Shown: positions 1-11,469 of the stretch, piece by piece
Position numbering within the stretch: the stretch's first letter is position 1
Layout of the letters: each line of letters opens with the position of its first letter
Assembly (NCBI RefSeq): GCF_963259705.1
Contig: NC_081844.1
Coordinates: 29,094,294-29,158,293 of the forward strand
DNA: 64,000 nt
Source of the DNA: Myotis daubentonii
Lineage: Eukaryota; Chordata; Mammalia; Chiroptera; Vespertilionidae
Direction of reading: 5' to 3'
The notes under the pieces: generated by a model
The model's input: only the letters and a program-made list of their open reading frames with translations
The model's database searches: none
Told to the model about the DNA's origin: nothing
Program-made: the position numbers and the translations under genes

Positions 1-757
1 AGTCCACCAAATACTCTATTTCCACATCTTGACCTCCCAGGCACCTATCAGGATAGAAAATCAGAAGGTTGTGTGACTGACCCTAGAACGAGTACCATGA
101 GTGGGGTACTGCCATAAAAGGTCTACAGCACTCAGGATTCCCAAGGGGTCACAAATCACATATGTTCAGGGTGTATCAGTCAGGAGAGGGTCAGTTAGGC
201 CTCAGTAACAAACAGCCCCAAATCTTAGTGGATTAAAAATAACAATAATTTCCCATCAGTGCATTGACTTGGGATGGTGCTCTGTTTTGTCCTTACACTG
301 AGACCTGCACAGATGGACAAACTGTGATCTGAAACATGACCTGTTGGTAGGACAGAGGGAAAGAAAGCTCTGGAAGGTCTCACACTGGCAACTATTCCAT
401 TCACAATCCATCGATCAGGACTTGTCACAAAATCCCACCTAAGTCCAAGCCAGGAAGGACCTCCTACCCATTTGAACACAGCAAGTGACTATCCTCCCTT
501 AACACCTGGCATAGAGCAGGCACTTTGCAAGTGCTTCTTGAGTGAATTAATGACACACTCCAGACGCAGTGCCTGGCAACACACACACAGCGCCCAGCAC
601 TCAGTCCATGAGAAGTGTTGATACTCTGATTAGAGTTGCTTTGCTATGAGTTCACAGGTTTGAGACAGCTGGGAACATGGCATATGGAGAATCACATCGC
701 CGAAGTCGCTCCTCAAAACCAGCACCAGGTGTGACCTTGCCATGAAGGATGTCCTAC
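1..757. other. ADGRE1 intron, old degraded repeats only
   Basis: No exon is recognised here. Bases about 190-480 look like a decayed LTR-type interspersed repeat, and about 500-620 resembles the 3' end of a MIR/L2 element (GTGCCTGGCA-like motif). The next ADGRE1 exon downstream is outside the window. Confidence 0.4.
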
Positions 758-935
758 CCAAGTGCTCCGTCCGAACAGTCTGACTGCCGTTCGTTGAGGG
801 TTTCAGAAAAGCTGCCAAAGCGGTGCTTTCCACACTCTCCAGTAAGACAGTGGCCAGCGTGGATGTCTCGTCTTTGGTGAAGTTGGACCACGTGGATGTT
901 TGTTCGAGCACAGAGGCAAAGCTCTCAGCCGTACT
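758..935 (-). CDS. ADGRE1: ADGRE1 exon 12, start of stalk/GAIN region
   Basis: This 178-nt exon starts in phase 0 after an AG acceptor and ends with one extra base before a GTAG donor. It encodes about residues 416-474 of the predicted protein, beginning STAESFASVLEQTSTW and ending VRTEHL. It matches the membrane-distal part of the adhesion-GPCR stalk that precedes the GAIN autoproteolysis domain. NFT and NGS are potential N-glycosylation sites. The next exon should begin AC to make a D codon, as in the EYLD of human and mouse, but it lies outside the window. Confidence 0.9.
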
Positions 936-1095
936 CTGCAAAGAAAGGGGAGTTTGCTTGCTTTTTCTTGTCCTCTCCCCTCTCTCTGTCTGTCTCTCAG
1001 CCTCTCTGTTTTTCTGTGTGTCTCTTCTCTCTCTCTGTCTCTCTCATCCATGAAATAGCAACTTCCCTCTCTCATCAAGAGAGTGTTTTCTAGCC

Positions 1096-1372
1096 GTAGC
1101 CTGCTTTGTTCAGTGGTTAGAGCATTGGCTGGTGGACTAAAGGGTCCCAGGTTCAATTCCAGTCAAGGGCACATACCTCAGTTACAGGCTTGATCCCCGG
1201 CCCAGTTGGGGCAAGTGGGAAGCAACCAATTGATGTGTCTCTCACACATGTATGTTTCTCTCTGACATCGATGTTTCTTTTTCTCTGGGTCTCCCCCACT
1301 CTTTCATTCTCTCTAAAAATCAATGGGAAAGTATCCTCGTGTGAGGATTAACAAAAATAAAATAATTTTTAA
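1096..1372 (+). mobile_element. Ves SINE (tRNA-derived), diverged
   Basis: The head is tRNA-like (GGTTAGAGCATTGG, then GGTTCAATTCCAGTCAAGG as a B-box region). A CT-rich body and an AATCAATGG...AAAATA tail follow. It lies in an ADGRE1 intron, antisense to the gene. Confidence 0.85.
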
Positions 1373-1404
1373 AGATTAATCCAATCCCCTATTTTTTTTT
1401 TTTT

Positions 1405-2190
1405 TTAAAAATAGATGAGTGGATAAACAAGCTATGGCCCAGCCATACAGGGAAATATTACTCAGCCATGAAAAGGAGTGAGGCACTGACACTCATTGCA
1501 GCATGGATGGACCTTGAACACAGGATGCTCAGTGAGAGAAGCCAGACACAAAAGGCCACACAGTGTGTGCTTCCATTTATGTGACATGTCCAGAGCAGGC
1601 ACATCCACAGGGACAGGAAGTAGATGAGTGGTTGCTGGGTTGGGGGGCTGGGCAGAATGAGGAGAGATGCTTATGCAGTTTCCTTTTGGATGGTAAGGAT
1701 GTTCTAGATGTTCTAGAACTATAGTAGAACTGTAGTGGTGATGTTTGCTCAACCATGTGAATGTGCTAAATGTCACTAATAGTTCCCCCCAAAAGGGCAT
1801 GGAGCTATCGATAAACACAACATTAACAACTCTCAAAGGCACTGTGCTAAGTGAAAAAAGCCAGACGCAAAGGGCTCCTATGTGTGACCCCATTTACATG
1901 ATGTTTTAAAAAGATAAAACTATAATGACAGAACAGATCAGGGATTTTTTGAGCCCAGTGGTGGACAGAGAATGCGACTATAAAGGGGAAGCCCAAGAAA
2001 GTCTGGGGGAGGGGGGAGGTGTAGGGGGTGGGGAATTAAAATTGTTCTGGGTTCTGATTGTAGTGGTAGCTACACCCATCTACTCAGGTAATGATCAAAC
2101 ATGTAAAATTGTCCAGAAAAGGGCAATTCTGCTGTATGTTAACTTTTCTTACTTTGTTCTGTTTTTCACTCTATGTTAACTTTTCAAGCC
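1405..2190 (+). mobile_element. L1 LINE 3' fragment, old
   Basis: The sequence contains the common L1 3'-end text for ATTACTCAGCCATGAAAAGG and GATGGACCTTGAACAC, followed by a G-rich 3' UTR. Similar copies occur near 2640, 35880 and 61500 in this window. No long reading frame remains. Confidence 0.7.
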
Positions 2191-2298
2191 TCACAACTTT
2201 CTTAAATTAAATATGAACTCACAGCTCAATTATAAAGAGGACTTTCTGCACCCCTGAGAGATTCAAACCATGAAACACAATGACAAAGGCGTCATTAC

Positions 2299-2382
2299 CT
2301 TCAGAGAAACAGCAGTGGTTTTATTTGCACAGTTCTCATCCAGAACGCTGAAGGTGGCATTCATGAGTGCACAAAACGAAAC
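2299..2382 (-). CDS. ADGRE1: ADGRE1 exon 11, stalk segment
   Basis: This 84-nt, phase 0-0 exon encodes 28 residues (about 388-415), starting VSFCAL and ending TTAVSLK. The acceptor is CAG and the donor is GTAATG. It contains two cysteines and two N-glycosylation motifs (NAT, NKT). It corresponds to the human segment between the last EGF module and the GAIN region (VSFCAQINN in human). Confidence 0.9.
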
Positions 2383-2639
2383 CTGTGCCAGAGGGAAGAG
2401 CATTTGTGAGCACTGATCTGTCCCTCCCCCACGCATTCAAGGTACAGACTGGGCCACCACGTCCACTGCCCTCAGTCCCTGAGGCGTCATGAGTCTCTAG
2501 AATCCTCAGGGAAATACAAACTCACCATATGATCCGAACTGGAGCCACAGCACTTTTCTCTTCCATGAATAAAACATCAGACACACATAAAAGCAAAACT
2601 ATATAGTGGGGTGAAAAGATGGGGAGATGTGTGAAAAAA

Positions 2640-2840
2640 ATCAGTGGCTAAATGGAATATCACTCAGCCATAAAAAGGGGTGAAGCTCTGACACTCGCTA
2701 CAACATGGATGGACCTTGAACACATGATGCTCAGAGAGAGAAGCCAGACCCAAAGGCCACACAGTGTGTGATTCCATGTATGTGACATGTCCAGCACAGG
2801 CACATCGATGGAGATAGAAAGTAGGTTAGTGTTAGGGCTG
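2640..2840 (+). mobile_element. L1 LINE 3' fragment
   Basis: The sequence repeats the 1405-1640 text (TATCACTCAGCCATAAAAAG, GATGGACCTTGAACAC), so it is a second truncated copy of the same L1 3' region. Confidence 0.6.
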
Positions 2841-4895
2841 AGGTTAGGGCGGAGGAAGGGACAAAGGGAGAGGCAGGAACTGCTGGTTTTGGCGTAGCCT
2901 TTTCCCTGGTTTCACCAGAACTGCATCAGGCCATCTGTCTTGTTCCCCTTGTTACTAAATCATGACACCTCCGTTTACCTGGGACACAGATGGGCCCCTT
3001 ATACTTAGATTTACTCTTTGGGGTGTAGACGCCCTTGAGTCTCATTTGGGTTACAGGGCAGACTTGATCTCGGCCCTGTTCGGTTTCAACAAACTTTGCC
3101 ATGAGTTCCCACATCGGTCACCTTGCCCAATTACCAGACTAAAAAGGGAAAATAAAGGGCCATCCTTTGGGGGCTGCCTGCAAAGGGTGATTCTTCCTAC
3201 TAGCAGTGAACACAGCTCTGTGGGCCCCTCACACTCCTGGCCACCGAGAGCCTGGCTCATTCTCACTTCCTGCAACAAATCTTGAGGCTCCTCAGTGGAC
3301 TTCCAGGGACTGGCTTGTCCCGGTAGGTCTCCCTCACTTGGCTCGGGCCCCGCATCCCACTGGTATCCAAGCCATTAAAGAATGATCTCCCTGGGCCTGC
3401 GCCTGCAGAATATGCCTTAGTGTTGGGGGACTGGTGATATCTATTCATTTTTTCTCCTTCAATCCAGGAGAGGGAGAGCCCATCAGCCTGTGACCCAAAA
3501 CCTCACCATCCAAGTTAAAAGGCTTTCTCGTGACTTTTGTTGAAATTTAGCCACAATATCTAGCAATTAAACTAGTGAGTATTCTCTGATTGTTAAGCAT
3601 TTTCTGGCCCATTGTGGTAAGGGCTATCCTTACACAAGGGGCCAGATAATGCTCAGCAAGCCAGGGCTCCAGCCACACAGCATCTGCAAGGGTTCCCATA
3701 CTCACAAGGAGACCCCAAGCACCCAGCACGGGGGCCACCCCTCCCCATACAGAGGTCAAGGGCCAACCCAGGATGGCCGCCCAGGAAGCTGTTTTCCCCT
3801 TTCCCATGGCCCCGGTCTCCAGGCAGGCTTGCCATTTCTTGGGGAAATTTCCTGAGAAAGTTGTCCAAGAGGCTGACAACTCCAGCATGACGTCAGGAGT
3901 TTACCAGGGGAACTATGGACAGAAGCAGCACCTGTGGGCGGCAGCAAGCTGGCTGATCTCAGCAGAGAGGGTATGGAGTTTGATACAGCAGCCTCCAAGA
4001 ACAATGGTGGCTCATAGCCAGTGGTTTGTGCTGGTTAAGGCCATTTAATCCACAGCAGAAAACAACTTAATGGGCCCTCTTCTCTATGCAAGAACATTCC
4101 AGAATGAATTGGTGGTCAGCTTGCTTCATTAGATAGCAATTGTCATGTTAAGTACCGGGAATCATTTTGCTTAACAATTGTACACTTTAAAATGGTTTAA
4201 ATGTTGAATCTTATGTGCGTTTTTACCACAATTAAACAAACAAACAAACAAACAAAAAACAGTGGTCCAAAGTGCATGGGAATCCTAAATTAATGTCCAA
4301 GCTCAGATTTAAGGTAGTGACCTCAATCCCTGAAAATGCTTATGAAGGCTTGACCCACTACAATGACAATGACTTCATTAGAGAGCCAGGACGTCCACAT
4401 TCCTCTTCGGCTGGCCTGGGGGCTGTGTCACACCCATCTTCTGTCACACACATGCAGCCCCAACACCTTTACTGGTCGTGAGTCCACCCAACATTTCTTC
4501 TTCTTTTAGTAAAAGAATCCCCAAGCTTTAAATAAGCAAGTGCCCTCCCTCCTAGACTTTCCTTTTGGCTCTGTGACCAAGTGACTAATGTCTGGCCAAT
4601 GAGGTACAAGCAGAGGTGATACAGCATCATAGTCTTAAAGGGAAGGATAGTGCCTTTCACTTTCCATTCTCCCCTGCCCACCAGCTGGACTGCAGACGTG
4701 ATGGCAGGGGCTGCAGCAGCCATCTTGGACCACAGTGAGGGAGTCTTGTATTAATGATGGCCGAGCATTATGGAGCCATATCAGCTCTCAGCAGCTTACA
4801 CTCAGACTGTTATAAAGAAAGAAACAAACTGCTGTCTGTTTTGGGGCACAGCTATTTTTACCTTTGTTAAAGGTGCAAACAATATCCTACTTAAT
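2841..4895. other. ADGRE1 intron without genes
   Basis: I found no exon here. Bases about 4117-4270 look like an L1 3' end (TACACTTTAAAATGG motif followed by an AAAC-type tail). Bases about 4480-4760 resemble an old LTR-type repeat (TGGCCAATGAG motif). The remainder, including 2900-3550, is unassigned. Confidence 0.4.
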
Positions 4896-5132
4896 TGACT
4901 CCCAGGAAAACTCGGTTGGTTGGACTTCATCCCATGCACCAAAAGGTTGCCAGTTTGATTCTCGGTCAAGGCACATGCCCAGGTTGTGGGCTCGATGCCC
5001 AGTGGGCGTGCAGGAGGCAGCTGATCGGTGTTACACTTCATATCCATGCTTGTCTCCCTCTCCCTCTCCCTTCCTGCCTTTCTAAGAATCAATTAAAAAT
5101 CTTAAAAAAACAAACAAAAATAAAAAACACCT
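4896..5132 (+). mobile_element. Ves SINE beside the exon 10 splice donor
   Basis: A tRNA-like head (GGTTGGACTTCATCCCATGC, TTTGATTCTCGGTCAAGG), a CT-rich body and an A-rich tail are visible. The tail ends roughly ten bases from the ADGRE1 exon 10 donor at 5141-5146. It is antisense to ADGRE1. Confidence 0.82.
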
Positions 5133-5146
5133 TCAAAAATACTTAC

Positions 5147-5235
5147 ATCCTCAGGCTCCACTGCTGTTCCCACTTGGCATAGCAGGACCTGTTTATTGTT
5201 GGGGATCACATCTTCTTTACACTTGAAGGGAACTC
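5147..5235 (-). CDS. ADGRE1: ADGRE1 exon 10, post-EGF linker
   Basis: This 89-nt exon encodes about residues 358-387, reading RVPFKCKEDVIPNNKQ after the split arginine codon. It closely matches human RVLFKCKEDVIPDNKQ. The acceptor is CTAG/GA and the donor is GAT/GTAAGT, changing the phase from 1 to 0. It links the EGF array to the stalk. Confidence 0.93.
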
Positions 5236-6304
5236 CTAGGAATGAAACAAAAGCTACCAAATCAGACTTAACCACAGCAAGATATGACTGAAGCAAGTTT
5301 GATTACGCCATGCCCTGCTGAAAGTCCATCCACTGCCATATTATACAACAGTGGAAACAAGCAAACTATACACCACCATATCAGAGACTCTGGGATGTTT
5401 TATAAAGCTCCAAAACCAACAAATCTAAGCAAGGCATTGTTTAGGAATATATACAAGGGAAGAAATCTTTATTTAAGTAGGGTAATTATGAACACAAGTT
5501 CAAAGGGATTCCCTCTGGGGCAGAGACAGGGATGTGGAATGGGGAAGAAGCAAGGACATCGATGATATTCTACTTATGTTGACAATGGCCTCTGATAGAG
5601 TCATTTTATTACTGTACTTCATTGCTTCCATGTAAGTTACTTACATTTCTAACATCCCAAAGAATCCAGCATTTAACATTTTTTTTTTTAACATTTTTAA
5701 ACCTCTTCTGGTTTCCTGTTTTTCTTGGCAAAGAAGACTGCAAAATTGTTTGCACGGCTCACAAGATCCTGCAGTATCTGACCTCCGCCCACCTTCTCAG
5801 ATGCAGCTAATATCATTTCTCTTGCCCTTTCTCTGTGTTAGCCTCAGGGCCTTTGAGTGTGATCGTCACACTTCATTTGGATAATTCCTACTTTTCCTTC
5901 AAGCTTCAGCTGAAATGCTATTTTCCCCAAGCATATTAAATATCCCATTAGTCACTCCAAAGTGTTCTAAGATTTTTCAATGGTCATATTCGTCGTGGTC
6001 ATTAAATAATTATTTATGTGCTCTCTGCTTTTTTCCCTAGACTATAAGCTACGTGAGGGCAAGTATCATGTCCATCATGTCCAGGATTGAATTCTCAGTG
6101 TACGGGTCAGATTGATTCATTAACTAATTAATAGATGTTCCGAAAATAATGTATTGAATGAGGGAATTAATGAATGTGTAGTAAATGAATGAATGAATAA
6201 AGAGAGAACACGTAGATGAGGTGAAAGTAAGAAAAGGATCCAGAGGTTGGGCAAAGTGAGCAAGACACAGATTCCATTGCCAAGACACACAAGGAGATGA
6301 TTAC
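5236..6304. other. ADGRE1 intron with L2-like remnant
   Basis: No exon was found. Bases about 5820-6180 carry L2 3'-end-like text (CTCAGGGCCTTTGAG; ACTATAAGCTACGTGAGGGC). The remainder is unassigned. Confidence 0.45.
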
Positions 6305-6451
6305 GTTTGCAGCTGAAGTTGCCGTATTTCCAGGAGCCTTCCGGATTGGGGCGGAAGCCCACAATGCAGCCACAGCTGTAGGAGCCCAGGGCATTGGTGC
6401 AGACAGAATTGGGGCCACATGGTGATGGATCTTGCACACACTCATCAATGT
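6305..6451 (-). CDS. ADGRE1: ADGRE1 exon 9, EGF-like module 7
   Basis: This 147-nt phase 1-1 exon encodes a calcium-binding EGF module (about residues 309-357) starting DIDECVQDPSPCGPNSVC. Six cysteines are present with the cbEGF D-I-D-E-C start. It matches human EGF6 (DIDECRQDPSTCGPNSIC). The GNFSC near the end is a glycosylation motif. The donor is AAAC/GTAATC, completing CGA with the next exon. Confidence 0.95.
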
Positions 6452-6537
6452 CTGCAAAGAACTCGAGAATATCAAACAACCAAAGGAACAAGGAGATTAA
6501 TTTTTGTCCAGGGATGTCCACGCAACCCTCCATTTAC

Positions 6538-6678
6538 CTCCACATTCCACCTCTTGCTCTGTGAAGTTCAGCCGTCCATTGCTTGGTGCAAAGCCAGGGT
6601 GACAGGTACAAAAGTAGCTCCCAAGGGTATTGGTGCATGTTGCATTGAAAGGGCACATATCCAGGCACTCATCAATAT
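6538..6678 (-). CDS. ADGRE1: ADGRE1 exon 8, EGF-like module 6
   Basis: This 141-nt phase 1-1 exon encodes a cbEGF module (about residues 262-308) with the short inter-cysteine start [15 protein letters not shown]. It aligns with human EGF5 and mouse EGF6. NAT and NFT are potential glycosylation sites. The module ends CG where human has CR before the next DIDEC. It is separated from EGF7 by an intron of only 86 bp. Confidence 0.95.
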
Positions 6679-6859
6679 CTGTGTAGTGGAGAAAGGGCGT
6701 GAAGCAGAGTTGGCCAACATTCCAACAAAAGTCATGCTTCCCATTCTGAAACATGAGTTGTCATTTAAATAATGGCAGCCCAAACAGGGACTACATTTCC
6801 CAGAATCCTCGGCATCTGGGCGGGACCATGTAGTAACCCACCCCAACATTCTTTTAACA

Positions 6860-7310
6860 TTGTTTCTGTAAACGATGACCTGTCAACTAACATATAATAG
6901 TTAAACAGCCTGTTTACTTAAGAATTCTAGTAACTAACTTCAAAAGAAGCAAACCCCAACGTCCAGATCTTCCGGTTCTGGGAGATTTGCTGAGCTTCGA
7001 TCAGTTATCTGTACAGACTGTGCTGACTTGCACGTAGTCCCTTCAATGGAGAACTCTGAACCCCCTACTTCCTATTTCTTTGTTCTGTTCTGGTTTTTTG
7101 TTTGTTTGTTTTGTTTTTGTAATTCCTCCTCTCTCCTTACAAAAACCACTGCCTGTGTCCAATTGTTAAGACGGTCTTTGCAACCTGAGTGCACCATCTT
7201 CTTGGGCTGCCAGCTCTTGAATAAACTACTTTCCTTTCACCAACCCTTGTCTCTTCATTACTGGCTTTCCAGTGGTAGACAGCTGAACCTGGGTTGGGTA
7301 TCAGTGTGAC
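6860..7310 (+). mobile_element. Probable old LTR fragment
   Basis: An AATAAA signal near 7218 is followed by an LTR-end-like tail (CCTTGTCTCTTCATTACTGG). There is no coding sequence. The assignment to an endogenous retroviral or MaLR family is inferred, and the ends are uncertain. Confidence 0.4.
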
Positions 7311-7563
7311 CAGTCTTCACTCGTGGGATGTAAAAAGATATGACATTTGTCACTTCTGGACCAATATGACCAAGAAGTGGGTGTGCCCTCTCTCTCTTGC
7401 CCCACCACTGGCTGGGACCAGGGATTCCAAGGTCCTAAGGGATAGAAAAACCAAGAGATGCCAGGAGGTTGGACCCCTATTATCACCTTGTAGAGGAAGG
7501 CTGCCCATTGGCCCAGTATATCCATATTGGATTGTTATGAGCATAAAAAATTTCTGTGTTAAG

Positions 7564-7770
7564 CTAGTGGTTCTCAGCTGGGGGAAATTTGCCTCCCCAG
7601 GGAACACTGGGCAATGTCTGGAGACATGTTTTATTGCCAAGACTGGGGGAGGGGGTGCTACTGGGATATAGTAGGTAGAAGCCAAACATCCTACCATGTA
7701 CAGGACAGCCCCCCACACAAAGAACTATTGAGCGCAAAAAGTCAATAGTGCAAAGGTTGAGAAACTCTAT
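7564..7770 (+). mobile_element. MER5-type hAT element
   Basis: The start (AGTGGTTCTCAGCTGGGGG) and end (AAGGTTGAGAAACTCT) form MER5-like terminal inverted repeats. The internal text (GGCAATGTCTGGAGACATG; CATCCTACCATGTACAGGAC) matches MER5A as I know it. Confidence 0.8.
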
Positions 7771-7909
7771 CCTAACAAATACAGAGTGGTGTCAGGTCAC
7801 CATGGCAACACAGGGTTACCTCTCCCTCTGAGGGTTTCTGAACCACAGAGGATATATGGAATTGAATGCCCTAGAGAAAAGAATTAGGAGTCATCACAAA
7901 ACATGAAGA

Positions 7910-8178
7910 ATTGCCCTAACTGATTTGGCTCCATAATTGGAGCATCAGCCCTCAGACTGAAGGGTCAAAGTTTCTATTCCAGTCAAAGGCATGTACCTCA
8001 GTTGCAGGCTCAATCCCTGGACCCAGTCTGGATGTGTGTGGGAGGCAACCAATTGATGTGTCTCACTCACTTAGATGTTTTTCTCTCTCTCTTTCCCCCT
8101 CCCTTCCACTCTCTCTAAAATTCAATGGAAAAATATCCCAGGTGAGGATTAACAACAACAAAACAAAAACAAAAAAAG
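7910..8178 (+). mobile_element. Ves SINE, diverged
   Basis: A tRNA-like head (TTTGGCTCCATAATTGGAGC), a CT-rich body and a tail of TTCAATGGAAAAATATCCC are visible, ending in an AAC-rich run. Confidence 0.8.
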
Positions 8179-8799
8179 AATAAACAAGCAGCATCCACTA
8201 GTCACTTAAGCAGGTACGTGGCACACTGCACTGGACATTACCATGGAGAACTGGAGCAAGATGTCCTTATGCTACGAATGTAGACTAATTTGGAGTCATC
8301 AAAGGCATGGAAGTGGCCCACAGCTGGAAAGCATGGGGAAGTGGTATTCTTCTTGGTGTTACAGAAAACATCTCTAACCAAAGAGTGAGCTTCCCATTTC
8401 CAGACACAATGAAGCCTTGACTAGGCAAGCTCTTGTCAGAAATAGCAGAGAGGGAATTTATGTTTTGCATATGGAGCTGGACTCGCGCATGAATTTCAAA
8501 ACCTTTGGGCCAAGAGAACCTTTGTTCCTGTGAAGTGAAACCTGAGTAGGTAAGACAAATGAAAGAGGTGATGGTGTGACGAAAAGTGGGGTGGAAGGCC
8601 ATGGTTTGGCTTTCTTGCCATTGATCGGGATTCTGAATGGGCTCCCAGGAGCCATTAGAGCTGTATTACCCTCTCTATGGCTCCTTTCGATTTTTATCAC
8701 TCTACTGTTCTGCTTCTAACAATGTCAGCATCTAGTGCAGATCAATAAGAAGAAATAGACTAATTAAGAGAAGCATGATTTCCCCTGGGGGATGAGGAA

Positions 8800-9250
8800 C
8801 ATAAAATGTGTTCTGCAGTGTAGCCGATACACTGAGGACGGCCTCCATTAACCCTTTCACTTCCTGTATGCAGTGGAAGTATTCCCTCCCAATGTTCCCC
8901 CAGAGGGATGGGCGTTTATTTCTCTTTCCTCTGAACCTAGGCTGGCCCCGACTGTGGCCAATAGAAAGTGCTAGAAAACTGCTGAACCCAGGCCTTATGA
9001 GAACTGGCATTTCTGCTTTCTGCCCCTTTGAATGTTTCTTCTTGGAGACCAGCTGCCATGCCATGAGGAAGCCTAAGCAGCCATGTGGAAAGGCCCACGA
9101 TGAAAATTAGGGGCCCAACTAAGCTCCCAGCCAGAGACCAGCACCAACTACCAGCCACACAAATGAGGCCATTTCAGATCTGCCAGCCATCCTGGTACCC
9201 CAGAAAACCCATGTGGCCAACCTGTAACATCACGAGCAAGAACAAAGGGT
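8800..9250 (+). mobile_element. Old LTR-type interspersed repeat, uncertain family
   Basis: Text such as GAGACCAGCTGCCATGCCAT and GAGGAAGCCTAAGCAGCCAT recurs, diverged, at 13190-13620, which suggests a dispersed repeat of MaLR/LTR type. No reading frame is supported. Confidence 0.4.
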
Positions 9251-9325
9251 TGTTGCTATATGCCATTGTGTCTCAGGGTCATTTGACAACCGTTGAGAAG
9301 TCCACCTCATGGCTGGGAGAATTAC

Positions 9326-9475
9326 CTGTACATCTGAAAGCCTCTGGTTGCGTGGGGGTCCAAAACTCAGGCGAAATGAACCCAGGCAGGCAGGAGCAAC
9401 TGTAGTCTCCTGGGATGTTGGTGCAGACAGTATTGGGACCACAAAGAGTCGAGTTTCTGGAACATTCATCCACAT
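9326..9475 (-). CDS. ADGRE1: ADGRE1 exon 7, EGF-like module 5 (absent in human)
   Basis: This 150-nt phase 1-1 exon encodes a cbEGF module (about residues 212-261) starting DVDECSRNSTLCGPNTVC. It has six cysteines, an NST glycosylation motif, a CTAG acceptor and a GTAA donor. From memory, mouse F4/80 has a nearly identical module start at the same position, whereas human ADGRE1 goes directly from ACPEHATC to the MCP module. The bat therefore has seven EGF exons, like mouse. The exon is open and its phases fit, so I infer it is used. Confidence 0.94.
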
Positions 9476-9639
9476 CTAAGCAGAAAATTGGTCTAAGTCA
9501 TAAAGATGAAGGAAGCTGAGGCTATAACAGCTGTACACAGCCCACCAGGGACAGAGCCAAGGGGTTTCCCTGGCCCTGTCTCACCTTCTTACACACGTTT
9601 TCATTGCTATGGAGGGAAACATTCAAATGCATGTCTATG

Positions 9640-10560
9640 AGCCACACAACCAGAGGCTCCCATGGCTCAGGGTAAAACCCAAACTCCTCCTTAAAACCAA
9701 CGAGACCCTGAGAACCTGCTCCCGGCTAAGCTCACCTCCCTCATCTTCTGCTTCTATTCCCTGTATAACGAGGGATCCAGATTCGTTGATGACCTGCAGG
9801 TTCATGAAGACTCCTCTCTCTCACCTGTGTTCCCTCAGAACTCAAACTCATCCACTCCTTCTTTCCCTGGTGAATGCCAGCCCCTCTCCAAGGAATCACT
9901 ATATTATTAATAATAATAACAACTAAGATGTATCAGAGTGGAGGATTGGAGGGCAGGACATCTTGGATGTGAACCTAGGCACAGTTCAGGTGCTGACCCT
10001 CCTAACTCCTGCCTATTTGACATTGGAAGAGTGACTCGGCCACAATGGGGGCTCTGTTTTCTCATCTCAAAAATGAGTATAAAATATCACTTAGGAAGAA
10101 TGAAGGAGGTCACATATGGAAGAGCTTCGGGCCTTGGCTGAGAGCCGGCCTCCAGGCCTTTGTACCTGCTGTTCCCTCCGCCTGGAACACCCTTCCCCAG
10201 ATACCCAATATCTCACTCCCTCGGTGTCTTCAGATCTTTCTCAAATACCCACTTCTAATTGTGGCCTTTGCTCTAATAAAATTAGAAATCTTCTCCAGCA
10301 CTATCTGCCTTCCCTGCCTTATTTGTCTTCATCTCCTTTAAGTATTCCAGACACACAATAGATGCGTGCATTTATTTTTGTTACCTGTCTCTCTCCACAT
10401 GAGATGATAAGTTACAGGAAAATAAATATTTTTGCTGGTGTTTTCCACCATTGTATCTACCATCCCTAGAATAGTGCCTCACATAAAGTAGGTGCTCCAG
10501 AAGTATTTGTTGAGTGAATGCATGAGTGAATGAAAGAAAAAATGAATGATGATTGGCTTC
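9640..10560. repeat. Cluster of MIR and L2 remnants in ADGRE1 intron
   Basis: Bases 9640-9890 and 10140-10360 look like L2 3' ends (CAGGCCTTTGTACCTGCTGT). Bases 9950-10100 have MIR-like text (TTTTCTCATCTCAAAAATGAG). Bases 10380-10560 carry an L2-like end (AATAGTGCCTCACATAAAGT). No exon is seen. Confidence 0.55.
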
Positions 10561-10675
10561 CCCTTGGTAGATGAGGGCTTTGAACTCAGCTGAGATCCAC
10601 CCTGATTCCTGCCCCACCACTGCTGTCTTTGCAAACAGGCTTGGACCTGGATCACCAAAAGACCCCTCCACCTAC

Positions 10676-10822
10676 CTTCACACATTCCTCCTGGGCCATG
10701 GAAACTCCTGTTTCCACTGCTGGATTCAAATCCTGAGTTGCAGACACAAGAGTAGCTTCCAAAACTGTTGTGGCAGGTCGCATGCTCCGGGCAAGCTCTG
10801 GGATCGGCACATTCATCCACAT
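10676..10822 (-). CDS. ADGRE1: ADGRE1 exon 6, EGF-like module 4
   Basis: This 147-nt phase 1-1 exon encodes a cbEGF module (about residues 163-211) starting DVDECADPRACPEHATC, identical over that stretch to human EGF4. Six cysteines and an NRS motif are present. The donor is GAAG/GTAGGT. Confidence 0.96.
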
Positions 10823-11257
10823 CTAATGAGTGGAAATGAAAACCCAGATCAAGGCAGGTGAGGAATTGAGGACAGGAGATTGCAAGCAGGAGACCCCCTC
10901 TACATGTTCCTAACAGGTGGCACACAGTGCTGCTGCTCCCCAATACCCATATTCCCCCTTCTTCCTCACCTCCCGGGCAGTGAGATGCGTCTGGGGAGAA
11001 TAAATGTTGGCCAACAGTGTGTAAACAAAAGGGTGGCAAATAGTTTCAAAACATAACGATCATAGATTACAGAGGCGTGCATGGTCTTCCACTGCTCCCT
11101 GTACCTACACCCTGGGATGTGGGCTCTGCCACTCCTTTTTCTGTAAGATGTGGAGTTGTTCCCCCACCCCTGGATCTAGCTGGCCCAGTGACTTGCATTG
11201 GCCAATAGAATGCAGCGAAAGCGATGTGGTGCCAGTTCCAAACTTATACCTCTGGAG

Positions 11258-11469
11258 CAGCGGTTCTCAACCTGTGGGTCGCGACCCCTTTGGCGGTCGA
11301 ACGACCCTTTCACAGGGGTCACCTAAGACCATCCTGCATATCAGATATTTGCATTACGATTCATAACAGTAGCAACATTACAGTTATGAAATAGCAACGA
11401 AAATAATTTTATGGTCGGGTCACAGCATGAGGAACTGTATTTAAAGGGCCAGAAGGTGGAGAACCACTG
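11258..11469 (+). mobile_element. Non-autonomous hAT element
   Basis: The ends CAGCGGTTCTCAACCTGTG and GGTGGAGAACCACTG form inverted termini. The flanking 8-mers CTCTGGAG and CTTTAGAG match at 6 of 8 positions, a decayed hAT target duplication. It belongs to the same group as 36863-37079 and 47454-47677. Confidence 0.85.
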
